This document shows positions 5,627 through 10,995 of a stretch of 10,995 bases of DNA, in pieces; the first letter of the stretch is position 1; each line of letters starts with the position of its first letter. A model generated the notes under the pieces. The model worked only from the letters and a program-made list of their open reading frames with translations. It made no database searches and was not told the origin of the DNA. Source of the stretch: Chloroflexota bacterium (GTDB lineage Bacteria; Chloroflexota; Dehalococcoidia; SM23-28-2); assembly GCA_030691665.1 (NCBI GenBank), contig JAUYDU010000503.1, positions 1 through 10,995 on the forward strand, read 5' to 3'. Both the position numbers and the translations under genes were made by a program.

Positions 5627-6450
5627 TCGAAGGGCTTCTGGGACGCAAGCTGGGCACCCTCCAGGTGTTCGACCGCGACGGCACGGTGGTGCCGGTGACG
5701 GTGATCGAGGCTGGGCCCTGCACCGTCCTTCAGGTGAAGACCCAGGATCGCGATGGCTACGAGGCTGTCCAGTTGGGCTTCGGCGTGCGCAGGCACGTCA
5801 ACCAGCCCATGAAGGGGCATTTCCAGGGCTTGGGCTCCTTCCGCCACCTGCGGGAGTTTCGGGTGGAGGATGTCAGTCAGTGGCAGGTGGGACAGCGGGT
5901 GGGGGCCGAGCTATTCGAGCCCGGCGATCTGGTGAACGTGAGCGGCGTATCCAAGGGGCGTGGTTTTGCCGGCGTAGTGAAGCGCTACGGCTTCAGGGGC
6001 GGCCCCAAGACTCACGGCCAGTCCGACCGCCATCGCGCCCCCGGCTCCATCGGGGCTGGCACCAGCCCCGGACGGGTGCTCAAGGGGCAGCATATGGCCG
6101 GCCACATGGGCGCCGAGCAGGTGACTGTGCGCAACCTGGAGGTGGTGGAGTCCAATCCGGCCCGGGGCGTGATCTTGGTCAAAGGGGCCGTCCCCGGGGC
6201 CAAGAACGGCCTTCTGCGCATCCGCCTGGCCCAGAAGCAGACCACCAAGAGAAAGGCCGAGAGGCCAAAGGCCCAGGAAGCAAAGGCCGAAGAGCCGAAG
6301 CCGGAGGAGCCGAAAGTGGAGCAGCCAAGGGCTGAGGAACCGAAAGCGGAGGAGCTGACAGCGGAGAAACCGACGGCTGAGGAGCCAACAGTGGAGGAGC
6401 CAGTGGCTGAACAGCCGGAGGCCGACGAAGCGAAGGGCGAGGAGTCGTGA
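5623..6450 (+). CDS. rplC: 50S ribosomal protein L3 with repetitive charged C-terminal tail
   Basis: L3 is an early-assembly 23S rRNA-binding protein whose loop reaches the peptidyl-transferase centre. The core spans residues 1 to about 205 (MIEGLLGRKLG start, VSKGRGFAGVVKRYGFRGG near 108-127, THGQSDRHRAPGSIG, KGQHMAGHMGAEQVTV), close to the whole length of a normal bacterial L3. The family is about 205-215 residues, yet this protein has 275. Residues 221-275 are exactly eleven pentads of the type (K/T)AEEP, encoded by 15-nt units at 6283-6447. The tail looks disordered and rich in Glu, Ala, Pro and Lys. The gene starts within the HEPN stop (ATGA) and ends overlapping the rplD GTG (GTGA), so both borders are translationally coupled. 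The function of the tail is unknown. Confidence 0.96.
   Translation: MIEGLLGRKLGTLQVFDRDGTVVPVTVIEAGPCTVLQVKTQDRDGYEAVQLGFGVRRHVNQPMKGHFQGLGSFRHLREFRVEDVSQWQVGQRVGAELFEPGDLVNVSGVSKGRGFAGVVKRYGFRGGPKTHGQSDRHRAPGSIGAGTSPGRVLKGQHMAGHMGAEQVTVRNLEVVESNPARGVILVKGAVPGAKNGLLRIRLAQKQTTKRKAERPKAQEAKAEEPKPEEPKVEQPRAEEPKAEELTAEKPTAEEPTVEEPVAEQPEADEAKGEES
6283..6447 (+). repeat. Eleven 15-nt repeat units coding the L3 tail pentads
   Basis: The translated units are KAEEP, KPEEP, KVEQP, RAEEP, KAEEL, TAEKP, TAEEP, TVEEP, VAEQP, EADEA and KGEES, with no break in phase. At DNA level the units diverge mainly at third positions and at the first two codons (for example GCG, GCT or GCC for Ala and GAG or GAA for Glu). 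This suggests an older expansion kept for its amino-acid composition rather than a fresh slippage tract. Confidence 0.85.
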
Positions 6451-7163
6451 AGCTGCCTGTGCGCAGCCCTCAGGGGGCGAAGCTGAAGCCCATCGAGGTG
6501 GACGAGCAGGTGTTTGGCATCAAGCCGAACCTGGCGGTGATCCATCAGACGTTTGTGGCCCAGCGAGCCAACCGTCGCGCCGGCAGCGCCGACACCAAGA
6601 CGCGGGGCGAGGTGCGCGGCAGCACCGCCAAGGTTCGCACCCAGAAGGGAAGCGGCCGGGCGCGCCAGGGCTCGGCTCGCGCCCCTCATCGGCGGGGGGG
6701 CGGCGTTGCCTTCGGGCCCAAGCCGCGCAGCTACCGCCAGGCGCTGCCCAAGCGCATGAAGCGACTGGCCATCCGGTCGGTGCTCTCGGGCAAAGTGGCC
6801 GACGGGCAACTGGTGGTGGTGGGTGAGCTGGCTCTGGAGAAGCCGCGCACCAAGGATATCGTGGGGCTCCTGGTCAGCCTGGGCATCGAGCGGTCGGTGC
6901 TGGTGGTCATCGGGGAGCCCGATGGCAACGTGCAGGCGAGCGCCCGCAACCTGCCGAGGACAAAGGCCCTGCCCGCTGCCTACTTGAACGTGGTGGACAT
7001 GCTGAACCATCGTGACCTGGTGATGACGGTGGCCGCGGTGCGCCGGTGCGAGGCTCTTTGGGGCGGCGAGCGCGCCAAACTGCGACGGGTGGCGGTGGGG
7101 GCGAAGCCGGCGCCAGCGAGCGGCGGCCCCGCCAAGCGGCGGGCGAAGGCCGGGGTGAGCTAG
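6447..7163 (+). CDS. rplD: 50S ribosomal protein L4
   Basis: L4 (238 residues) binds 23S rRNA domain I and lines the peptide exit tunnel through a long loop; in E. coli it also represses the S10 operon. The start is GTG 6447, overlapping the rplC stop as GTGA. The conserved loop is seen as TRGEVRGSTAKVRTQKGSGRAR, given as residues 51-72, followed by HRRGGGVAFGPKPRSY and the LPKRMKRLAIRSVLSGK helix. The C-terminal part LNVVDMLNHRDLVMT is typical, and the last 25 residues are a basic Ala/Pro/Lys tail, slightly longer than the family average. No L4-binding leader is possible before rpsJ in this window, so autoregulation as in E. coli is not evident. Confidence 0.96.
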   Translation: MKLPVRSPQGAKLKPIEVDEQVFGIKPNLAVIHQTFVAQRANRRAGSADTKTRGEVRGSTAKVRTQKGSGRARQGSARAPHRRGGGVAFGPKPRSYRQALPKRMKRLAIRSVLSGKVADGQLVVVGELALEKPRTKDIVGLLVSLGIERSVLVVIGEPDGNVQASARNLPRTKALPAAYLNVVDMLNHRDLVMTVAAVRRCEALWGGERAKLRRVAVGAKPAPASGGPAKRRAKAGVS

Positions 7164-7164
7164 G

Positions 7165-7461
7165 ATGCCCAAGGCGATCCATCCCTACGAGGTGATTCGG
7201 CAGGCCCTGGTGACCGAGAAGGGCACCTACCTGGCTGCCGAGCACAAGTACGCCTTCCGGGTGGCCAAGGGGGCCAACAAGACCCAGATCAAGGAGGCGG
7301 TGGAGAAGGCCTTCGACGTGCGGGTGACGGCGGTCAACGTGATGAACGTGAAGGGGCGCGAGCGCCGCTGGGGCCGGAGACGAGTGCTGAGGCCGGACTG
7401 GAAGAAGGCCATCGTCACCCTGGCTCCGGGGGGCAAGATCGAGCTGTTCGAGGGCGTGTAG
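7165..7461 (+). CDS. rplW: 50S ribosomal protein L23
   Basis: L23 (98 residues) lies at the tunnel exit and docks trigger factor and SRP. The family signature is clear: HPYEVIRQALVTEKGTYLA at the start, YAFRVAKGANKTQIKEAVEKAF in the middle, and KGRERRWGRRRVLRPDWKKA before the C-terminal strand VTLAPGGKIELFEGV. The ATG is separated from the rplD stop by a single base, and rplB follows after 2 nt, so all three should be co-translated. Length and composition are normal. Confidence 0.96.
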   Translation: MPKAIHPYEVIRQALVTEKGTYLAAEHKYAFRVAKGANKTQIKEAVEKAFDVRVTAVNVMNVKGRERRWGRRRVLRPDWKKAIVTLAPGGKIELFEGV

Positions 7462-7463
7462 AG

Positions 7464-8294
7464 ATGGGGATCAAACAGTACAAGCCCACCTCTCCCGGCC
7501 GGCGGGGAGCGACCGGCTATACCTTCGAGGAGATCACCAAGAAGAGGCCGGAGAAGTCGCTGACAGTGCCGGCGAAGAAGAAGGGGGGCCGCAACAGCCA
7601 GGGACGGGTCACCGTGCGCCACCGCGGCGGCGGCGTCAAGCGGATGCTGCGGGTCATCGATTTCAAGCGGGACAAGGTGGCTGTGCCCGGCAAGGTGGCG
7701 GCCATCGAGTATGACCCCAACCGCTCCGCTCGCATCGCCCTCATTCACTACGCCGACGGCGAGAAGCGCTACATCCTGGGGCCGGTGGGCCTGAAGGTGG
7801 GGGACACGGTGATGGCGGGCGCCGAGGCAGAGATACGGCCGGGCAACGCCCTGCCCCTGAAGAGCATACCGGCGGGTACGCCGGTGCACAACGTGGAGCT
7901 GTCCCTGAAGCGGGGTGGCCAGTTGGTGCGCAGCGCCGGTGCCTCTGCTCAGGTGATGTCCAAAGAGGAGGGCTACGTCCTGGTGCGCCTGCCCTCGGGG
8001 GAGGTGCGCAAGATCCTGGCCGACTGCACGGCGACCATCGGGCAGGTGGGCAACGTAGAGCACAGCCAGATCAAGCTTGGCCGGGCGGGGCGGTCCCGCC
8101 TCATGGGGCGGCGGCCCGAGGTGCGCGGCTCGGCGATGTCGCCGCGCGATCACCCCCACGGGGGCGGCGAGGGTCATTCCCCCATCGGCCTGCCAGGGCC
8201 GAAGACGCCCTGGGGTAAGCCGACCCTGGGCTATCGCACCCGCCGCCGCAAGAGCAGCAATAAGTACATCGTGCGACGCCGCGACGAGAGGTAG
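7464..8294 (+). CDS. rplB: 50S ribosomal protein L2
   Basis: L2 (276 residues, normal length) is required for subunit association and peptidyl-transferase activity. Typical segments are MGIKQYKPTSPGRRGATGY at the start, NSQGRVTVRHRGGGVKR and IEYDPNRSARIALIHYADGE in the RNA-binding domain, and the near C-terminal SPRDHPHGGGEGHSPIG, whose central His (in DHPHGGG) corresponds to the conserved His229 of E. coli. The end TRRRKSSNKYIVRRRDER is canonical. It lies 2 nt after rplW and 10 nt before rpsS. Confidence 0.97.
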   Translation: MGIKQYKPTSPGRRGATGYTFEEITKKRPEKSLTVPAKKKGGRNSQGRVTVRHRGGGVKRMLRVIDFKRDKVAVPGKVAAIEYDPNRSARIALIHYADGEKRYILGPVGLKVGDTVMAGAEAEIRPGNALPLKSIPAGTPVHNVELSLKRGGQLVRSAGASAQVMSKEEGYVLVRLPSGEVRKILADCTATIGQVGNVEHSQIKLGRAGRSRLMGRRPEVRGSAMSPRDHPHGGGEGHSPIGLPGPKTPWGKPTLGYRTRRRKSSNKYIVRRRDER

Positions 8295-8304
8295 GGAGTA
8301 GGCG

Positions 8305-8604
8305 TTGACCAGATCGACCAAGAAGGGGCCGTTCATAGACGCCAAGCTGGTGAAGCGAGTGGAGGCGGTGCAGCGCTCCGGCCAGAAGACGATCATTCGC
8401 ACCTGGTCGCGGGCCTCCACCATCATGCCCCAGATGGTGGGCGTGACCATCGCCGTGTACGACGGTCGTCGCCACGTGCCGATCTTCGTCACCGAGAACA
8501 TGGTTGGCCATCGGCTGGGGGAGTTCGCCCTGACGCGCACCTTCCGCGGCCACGGCGGTCGCTCCGAGCGGACGACCCAGGTGCGCCAGGTGCGCAGGCG
8601 GTAG
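8305..8604 (+). CDS. rpsS: 30S ribosomal protein S19
   Basis: S19 (99 residues) forms a complex with S13 in the 30S head close to the A-site tRNA. The protein reads MTRSTKKGPFIDAKLVKRVE, matching the family start, so initiation is at TTG 8305, with GGAG at 8295-8298 as the ribosome binding site six bases before it. The conserved TWSRASTIMPQMVGVTIAVY, HVPIFVTENMVGHRLGEFA and TRTFRGHGG blocks follow. The C-terminus is slightly longer and more basic than in E. coli. This is the second TTG start in the operon, after rpsL. Confidence 0.95.
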   Translation: MTRSTKKGPFIDAKLVKRVEAVQRSGQKTIIRTWSRASTIMPQMVGVTIAVYDGRRHVPIFVTENMVGHRLGEFALTRTFRGHGGRSERTTQVRQVRRR

Positions 8605-8611
8605 ACGAGCG

Positions 8612-8950
8612 ATGCAGGTGAAGGCCAGCGCCAGGAACGTGGGCGCATCGCCCAAGAAGATAAGGCTCGTCCTCGAGCAACTGCCGGGCAGGAGCGTTGA
8701 CGAGGTGCTGGCGCGGCTGCGCTTTTTGCCCTCGCCGCATGCCCGGGTGGTGGCCAAGGTGGTGCGGTCGGCGGCGGCCAACGCCGAGAACAACTATCGG
8801 ATGGACCCGCACTACCTGCGCATCGTCTCGGCCTATGCTGGCGATGCGCCCAGACAGAAGCGGTGGCGGGCGCGTGCCCGCGGCCGGGCGTCCCGCATCG
8901 TGAGGCGGCGAAGCCACGTCACGGTCGTCGTGGAGGAAGTGGAGGCTTAG
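8612..8950 (+). CDS. rplV: 50S ribosomal protein L22
   Basis: L22 (112 residues) spans all 23S domains and its beta-hairpin narrows the exit tunnel, where changes give macrolide resistance. The opening MQVKASARNVGASPKKIRLV, the helix ANAENNYRMDPHYLRIVSAYA, and the hairpin region APRQKRWRARARGRASRI followed by RRRSHVTVVVEE are all of the expected form. The gene starts 7 nt after rpsS and one base separates it from rpsC. Nothing in it looks truncated or altered. Confidence 0.95.
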   Translation: MQVKASARNVGASPKKIRLVLEQLPGRSVDEVLARLRFLPSPHARVVAKVVRSAAANAENNYRMDPHYLRIVSAYAGDAPRQKRWRARARGRASRIVRRRSHVTVVVEEVEA

Positions 8951-8951
8951 T

Positions 8952-9632
8952 ATGGGCCAGAAGGTTCACCCCCACGGTTTTCGCATCGGCTACCTCTACG
9001 GCTGGCAGAGTAAGTGGTTCGCCGACAAGCATTACACCAAGCTCCTGCACGAGGACTTGCTCATTCGGCGCACTCTCAGCCGGATGCTGGCGGACGCCGG
9101 TGTCGCCAATGTGGAGATCGAGCGCAATGCCAACCAGGTGACGGTGGCCATCCATACAGCCCGGCCGGGCATCGTAATCGGGCGGGGTGGCCAGCGGGTG
9201 GACGAGGTACGGAAGGAGCTGGAGAGGTTGACCGGCCGGCGGGTGCGGGTGAACATCCTGGAGATTCGCATGCCGGAGATGGAGGCGGCCCTGGTGGCGC
9301 GAGCGGTGGCTGACCAGTTGGAGCGGCGGGTATCGCATCGGCGGGCGATGAAGCAGACGGTGCAGCGAACCATGCAGCGGGGTGCCGAAGGGATCAAGAT
9401 CAGGGTATCGGGGCGCTTGGGCGGCTCTGAGATGTCGCGCACCGACAAGGAGATGGTGGGGCGGGTGCCTCTGCACACCCTGAGAGCGGACATCGACTAC
9501 GGGACCGCCGAGGCCCGTACCACCCTGGGCCGTATCGGCGTCAAGGTTTGGATTTATAAGGGCGAAATATTGCCCGAAGCGAAAGAACGGGCGGAGGAGG
9601 AGGAATCCCCCCCGCCCAGTCCGGCGGAGTGA
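8952..9632 (+). CDS. rpsC: 30S ribosomal protein S3
   Basis: S3 (226 residues) is at the mRNA entry channel and contributes to helicase activity. The start MGQKVHPHGFRIGYLYGW is canonical, the KH domain carries the GxxG loop as VIGRGGQRV (about 75-83), and the C-terminal domain has QRTMQRGAEGIKIRVSGRLG and the LHTLRADIDYGTAEARTTLG signature. After the final conserved strand VKVWIYKGEILP there is a short acidic, Pro-rich tail of about 20 residues ending SPPPSPAE, a mild version of the long tails on L3 and S17. Confidence 0.96.
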   Translation: MGQKVHPHGFRIGYLYGWQSKWFADKHYTKLLHEDLLIRRTLSRMLADAGVANVEIERNANQVTVAIHTARPGIVIGRGGQRVDEVRKELERLTGRRVRVNILEIRMPEMEAALVARAVADQLERRVSHRRAMKQTVQRTMQRGAEGIKIRVSGRLGGSEMSRTDKEMVGRVPLHTLRADIDYGTAEARTTLGRIGVKVWIYKGEILPEAKERAEEEESPPPSPAE

Positions 9633-9638
9633 TCGGTC

Positions 9639-10055
9639 ATGCTTCAGCCAAAGCGAGTGAAGTATCGCAAGGCTCATCGGGGCCGCCGCAACGGCCAGGC
9701 CAACGCCGGCAACACGGTGGCCTTTGGCGAGTTTGGCCTTCAGGCGCTGGGTCACAGTTGGATGACCGCCCGCCAGATCGAGGCTGCCCGCCGCGCCATC
9801 ACCCACCACATGCGTCGTGGCGGCAAGGTGTGGATCCGTGTCTTTCCGGACAAGCCGGTCAGCAAGAAGCCAGCGGAGACGCGCATGGGCAGCGGCAAGG
9901 GGCCGGTAGATCACTGGGTGGCGGTGGTCAAGCCGGGGAGGATCCTGTTCGAGATCGCTGGCGTGCAGGAGGAGGTGGCGCGCGAAGCCATGGGTCTGGC
10001 CTCGCACAAGCTGCCGATCGCCACCCGCGTGGTGGCCCGCGATGCGGGGACCTAA
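9639..10055 (+). CDS. rplP: 50S ribosomal protein L16
   Basis: L16 (138 residues) lies near the A-site and stabilises tRNA binding in the 50S central protuberance region. Family features: MLQPKRVKYRKAHRGR start, NTVAFGEFGLQALGHSWMTARQIEAAR, given as residues 25-51, then GGKVWIRVFPDKPVSKKPAE and TRMGSGKGPVDHWVAVVKPGR, ending with IATRVV. ATG 9639 has GGAG at 9626-9629 upstream. The stop TAA overlaps the strong ribosome binding site of rpmC. Confidence 0.96.
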   Translation: MLQPKRVKYRKAHRGRRNGQANAGNTVAFGEFGLQALGHSWMTARQIEAARRAITHHMRRGGKVWIRVFPDKPVSKKPAETRMGSGKGPVDHWVAVVKPGRILFEIAGVQEEVAREAMGLASHKLPIATRVVARDAGT

Positions 10056-10061
10056 GGAGGT
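10054..10061 (+). promoter_or_regulatory. Strong Shine-Dalgarno fixing the rpmC start
   Basis: AAGGAGGT is the best ribosome binding site in the operon and overlaps the rplP stop codon. It lies 4 nt before GTG 10066, which makes that codon, rather than the upstream ATG 10042 or GTG 10060, the likely L29 start. Confidence 0.8.
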
Positions 10062-10065
10062 GGCG

Positions 10066-10302
10066 GTGACAAGGATCAATCGCAAGGCTGAGGAGATTCG
10101 CCGCCTCTCGGACGGCGACCTGGCCAAGGAGCTGGAGGAGACCCATCGCCGTCTCTTCTCCCTGCGCCTGCAATGGATGACTCGCCAGGTCACCAACTAC
10201 CGGGAGCTGACCCAGGTCAGGCGGCGCATCGCTCGCCTCAAGAGCATTCAGAAGCAGCGGCAGTTGGCTCCCACTAAGGTTGGGGCCGCCAAAAAGGAGT
10301 AG
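10066..10302 (+). CDS. rpmC: 50S ribosomal protein L29
   Basis: L29 is a small helical-hairpin protein beside the tunnel exit, next to L23. From GTG 10066 the product has 78 residues and begins MTRINRKAEEIRRLSDGDLAKEL, of which AEEIRRLSDGDL aligns with the usual AKEIRELSDEEL start. The second helix is RRLFSLRLQW, and YRELTQVRRRIARLKSI matches the family end. A frame open up to ATG 10042 would add eight residues, and this is disfavoured because AAGGAGGT sits just 5' of GTG 10066. It lies 10 nt after rplP and one base before rpsQ. The C-terminal ten residues are a basic extension. Confidence 0.92.
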   Translation: MTRINRKAEEIRRLSDGDLAKELEETHRRLFSLRLQWMTRQVTNYRELTQVRRRIARLKSIQKQRQLAPTKVGAAKKE

Positions 10303-10303
10303 G

Positions 10304-10930
10304 ATGGCGGAAGCTCGCTACGGTCAGCGGAAGACGCGCGTGGGCGTCGTGGTCAGCGACAAGATGAAGAAGACGGTCGTGGTGGCGGTGGAGAGCTTTA
10401 GGCGACACCGCCTGTACAAGAAGATCGTCGGTCGCGTGAAGCGCTACAAGGCCCACGACGGAGAGAACACCTGCCAGGTAGGCGACAAGGTGCTCATCGT
10501 GGAGACGCGGCCTCTATCGCGCGACAAGCGCTGGCGGGTGGCCGAGATCCTGACCGCCGCCGCCCTGCCCAAGGCGGAGAAGGCCATCATCGAGGAGGAG
10601 ACCGGCGAAGAGTTGAGGGAGCTGGAAGAGGCAACAGCAGCCGCAGCGCTGGCGGCGGCGGAAGCGCGCCTGGCCGACGAGCAACCGGAGGCAGGGGCGG
10701 AAGAGGCGGAGGTCTCGGCTGTAGCGGAGGGAGCGGAGGCGGCCGTGCTGGAGGAAGTCGAAGCGCCGGCAGCCCCGACCGCGGTCGGGGAGGAAGCCCC
10801 CGCTATCGTAGAGGTTGAGGAGACGGCTGTGGTGGAGGAGCCGCCAGCAGCCGAACAAGAGGAGTCGCAGAGCGAGGAAGAGCCGCCGGCTCAGGAGCAG
10901 CCGGAAGAGGAAGAGACCAGGGAATCATGA
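10304..10930 (+). CDS. rpsQ: 30S ribosomal protein S17 with a long acidic C-terminal extension
   Basis: S17 is a primary 16S rRNA-binding OB-fold protein. The core (residues 1 to about 88) is canonical: RKTRVGVVVSDKMKKTVVVAVE, given as residues 10-30, then KKIVGRVKRYKAHDGEN, GDKVLIVETRPLSRDKRWRV. Normal bacterial S17 has about 80-100 residues; this one has 208. Residues 91-208 are Glu/Ala/Pro/Val-rich, and by my count hold about 40 acidic residues and only four Lys/Arg, so the extension should be strongly negative and mostly disordered, with a short helical stretch at about 100-125. ATG 10304 is the start because GGAG lies upstream (10297-10300) and it matches the family; the frame also opens at 10280 within rpmC. 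It ends overlapping rplN (ATGA). Its tail has no frameshift or stop and uses codons like the core. Confidence 0.95.
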   Translation: MAEARYGQRKTRVGVVVSDKMKKTVVVAVESFRRHRLYKKIVGRVKRYKAHDGENTCQVGDKVLIVETRPLSRDKRWRVAEILTAAALPKAEKAIIEEETGEELRELEEATAAAALAAAEARLADEQPEAGAEEAEVSAVAEGAEAAVLEEVEAPAAPTAVGEEAPAIVEVEETAVVEEPPAAEQEESQSEEEPPAQEQPEEEETRES

Positions 10931-10995
10931 TCCAATCGGAGACTCGCCTCAAGGTGGCCGACAACACCGGCGCCCGCCAGGTGTTGTGCATCAAG
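10927..10995 (+). CDS. rplN: 50S ribosomal protein L14, N-terminal part
   Basis: The first 23 codons are visible, cut by the window edge. They read MIQSETRLKVADNTGARQVLCIK, residues typical of L14 (family start MIQ.T.L.VADNSGAR...CIK). L14 binds 23S rRNA and forms an intersubunit bridge. The ATG overlaps the rpsQ stop as ATGA. It would begin the spc gene set, which normally goes on with rplX and rplE. Confidence 0.93.
   Translation, partial: MIQSETRLKVADNTGARQVLCIK

Noticed and set aside
6012..7172. Long open frames on the - strand opposite rplC/rplD and other genes, including 2925-4175 and 7227-8648
   Set aside because: They are complementary shadows of highly conserved genes in a high-GC sequence, have His/Arg/Leu-rich nonsense composition and no family match.

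Overview
The window is a high-GC bacterial chromosome segment. It carries the end of a glycosyltransferase gene, a cytochrome c assembly gene, and then one long ribosomal-protein operon on the + strand. This operon joins the classical str set (rpsL-rpsG-fusA) directly to the S10 set (rpsJ, rplC, D, W, B, rpsS, rplV, rpsC, rplP, rpmC, rpsQ) and the first codons of rplN from the spc set. Codon use is GC-rich, S12 is of the long form found in Firmicutes and some other phyla, and interspersed CCCTTCG/CTCAGGGC repeats are present. This would fit Chloroflexota or a related metagenomic lineage, but the assignment is an inference and weak.

Layout: 2-283 is the C-terminus of a GT4-type glycosyltransferase whose reading frame runs on into a cluster of short palindromic repeats (98-350). 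394-1296 is a CcsB/ResC-type heme-handling membrane protein. 1297-1496 holds a near-consensus sigma70 promoter and a leader with several potential hairpins. From 1497 to the window end the genes are packed with gaps of 57 nt or less, many of them 0-12 nt or overlapping, so the set probably behaves as one operon. No tuf gene lies between fusA and rpsJ; only 3 nt separate them.

The most unusual feature is at 4885-5626. A two-gene module, a minimal nucleotidyltransferase (MNT) with an exact GS-X10-DXD motif followed by a HEPN-domain protein with an RX6H motif, sits inside the S10 operon between rpsJ and rplC. The HEPN stop codon overlaps the rplC start (ATGA). By hand count this insert is about 54% GC, against roughly 70% in three flanking 60-nt lines. 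This is the architecture of HEPN/MNT toxin-antitoxin pairs, here wired into an essential translation operon in the same orientation and with tight junctions.

Other points of note are long low-complexity acidic C-terminal extensions on L3 (11 exact pentads of KAEEP type) and on S17 (about 120 extra residues, some 40 of them acidic), and an Arg in S12 at the position equivalent to the classical streptomycin-resistance residue K43. The remaining ribosomal proteins look intact and canonical.
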